NCBI GenBank assembly: GCA_032433595.1
Contig: JASWJB010000509.1
Span: 1 to 21,005 of the forward strand
Direction of reading: 5' to 3'
Length of the DNA stretch: 21,005 bases
DNA from: Conoideocrella luteorostrata
Taxonomy: Eukaryota > Ascomycota > Sordariomycetes > Hypocreales > Clavicipitaceae
The notes beneath the pieces are model-generated. The model saw only the letters and a program-made list of their open reading frames with translations. It made no database searches and was not told the origin of the DNA. Shown one piece after another: positions 20,452-21,005 of this stretch. The position numbers were made by a program, and so were the translations under genes. The first letter of the stretch is position 1; each line of letters begins with the position of its first letter.

Positions 20452-21005
20452 CAGCACAGCTGGGACTCCGTTCCCCACGCTACAGGTCGAACTCTGAACC
20501 TAAAAGCCCCTTGCGGGAAAGATGTTCAACTTACCATCACACGTGTCTGCTCGGTTACCGTATCATCTGTCATCGAAGTGCAACTTAGAACACCGAATGA
20601 ATTTAGGACGGCCATTCTTAAACTATTCGATCGACGAATTGGTGGGTTCCGCAAGAAGCTTCCGTACAACCAACAAACGGAAGCTGCGTGGCAAGACTGT
20701 GTTCGCTCTGGCTTGGCGAAAACGCTCTTTGGAAATCTCCGGCGCAATGAATACCGCGTCAAAAGGCGCGTTTGGAAGAGGATGTTGATGATATTAGCAA
20801 CAAACAAGAGGATGGAGATGAAGATGATCATGATGTTGACAATGTTGACAACGAGGATGACCTCGGCAAGTGAGAAGCTATCCCTTTGACCGCCGAGGAC
20901 TGCAGTGGAGCATCACAACAGGGGTATGTGGCCAATCAAGACGACGCCGGATCTAGTGTACATTATTTTGCTAGCTTATCCCACTATGATATATGTACCA
21001 GCAAT
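20452..21005 (+). pseudogene. decayed fragment resembling a fungal protein-kinase-like N-lobe, runs off the window
   Basis: From 20452 one frame reads as convincing protein: a beta-strand-like stretch TRVCSVTVSSVIEVQL, then AILKLFDRR (Lys codon 20620-20622), then EAAWQDCVRSGLAKTLF. I recall fungal kinase-like proteins with a similar [VI]LK-hydrophobic-[YF]DRR motif followed by an FVRSG-type motif; the Lys would be the ATP-binding lysine. Near 20751-20775 the sense shifts into another frame that encodes a Glu/Asp-rich segment (EEDVDDISNKQEDGDEDDH), consistent with one lost base. That frame meets a TGA at 20871-20873, yet stays open beyond it to the right edge. No in-frame ATG precedes it (TAG at 20449-20451). 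The TGA sits in AAGTGAGA, so a donor site is possible, but the nearest phase-keeping acceptor gives only 36 nt. Probably a pseudogene; the kinase assignment is tentative. Confidence 0.45.

Noticed and set aside
20526..20831. 101-codon minus frame with a hydrophobic N-terminus
   Set aside because: It is the complement of the acidic and N-lobe-like segments of the plus-strand kinase-like fragment. The hydrophobic run comes from the complement of GAT/GAN codons.
1..21005. CRISPR array, rRNA, intact transposon or biosynthetic gene cluster
   Set aside because: I looked for regularly spaced repeats, rRNA-like sequence, transposase or reverse-transcriptase motifs and cluster enzymes on both strands and saw none. 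The two clear genes alone do not make a system.

Overview
The window looks like nuclear DNA of a filamentous ascomycete, most likely a Sordariomycete and perhaps Hypocreales. The reasons are a Zn2Cys6 regulator interrupted by one 49-nt GT-AG intron, a yapsin-type GPI-anchored aspartic protease with a Ser/Thr/Pro-rich stalk, pyrimidine-rich gene leaders, and long spacers dotted with a TACGGAGTA motif. The placement below class level is inference.

Layout. (1) 58-2719, minus: a complete Zn2Cys6 transcription factor of 870 residues in two exons, with a CT-rich upstream region to about 3.2 kb. (2) About 3.2-14.1 kb: nearly 11 kb with no gene I can support. It holds only short open frames, simple repeats and scattered TACGGAGTA copies. 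(3) 14130-14480, minus: a possible small protein of 116 residues with one exact C2H2 zinc-finger spacing behind a long polypyrimidine tract. (4) 15493-17958, minus: an intact, intronless, secreted and probably GPI-anchored aspartic protease of 821 residues, with internal tandem repeats in its stalk. (5) 17959-20451: the protease leader, then spacer with the densest group of TACGGAGTA motifs, including an 18-bp perfect palindrome. (6) 20452 to the right edge, plus: a fragment resembling the N-lobe of a fungal protein-kinase-like family. It has no start codon, needs a frame change and contains an in-frame TGA, so it is probably a decayed gene.

The two confident genes are about 12.8 kb apart and nothing in the sequence shows that they work together. 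I see no biosynthetic cluster, CRISPR array, tRNA, rRNA or intact transposon. The most interesting signals are the strongly over-represented TACGGAGTA motif, which is absent from both confident genes, the candidate C2H2 small protein, and the decaying kinase-like fragment next to the motif-rich spacer.
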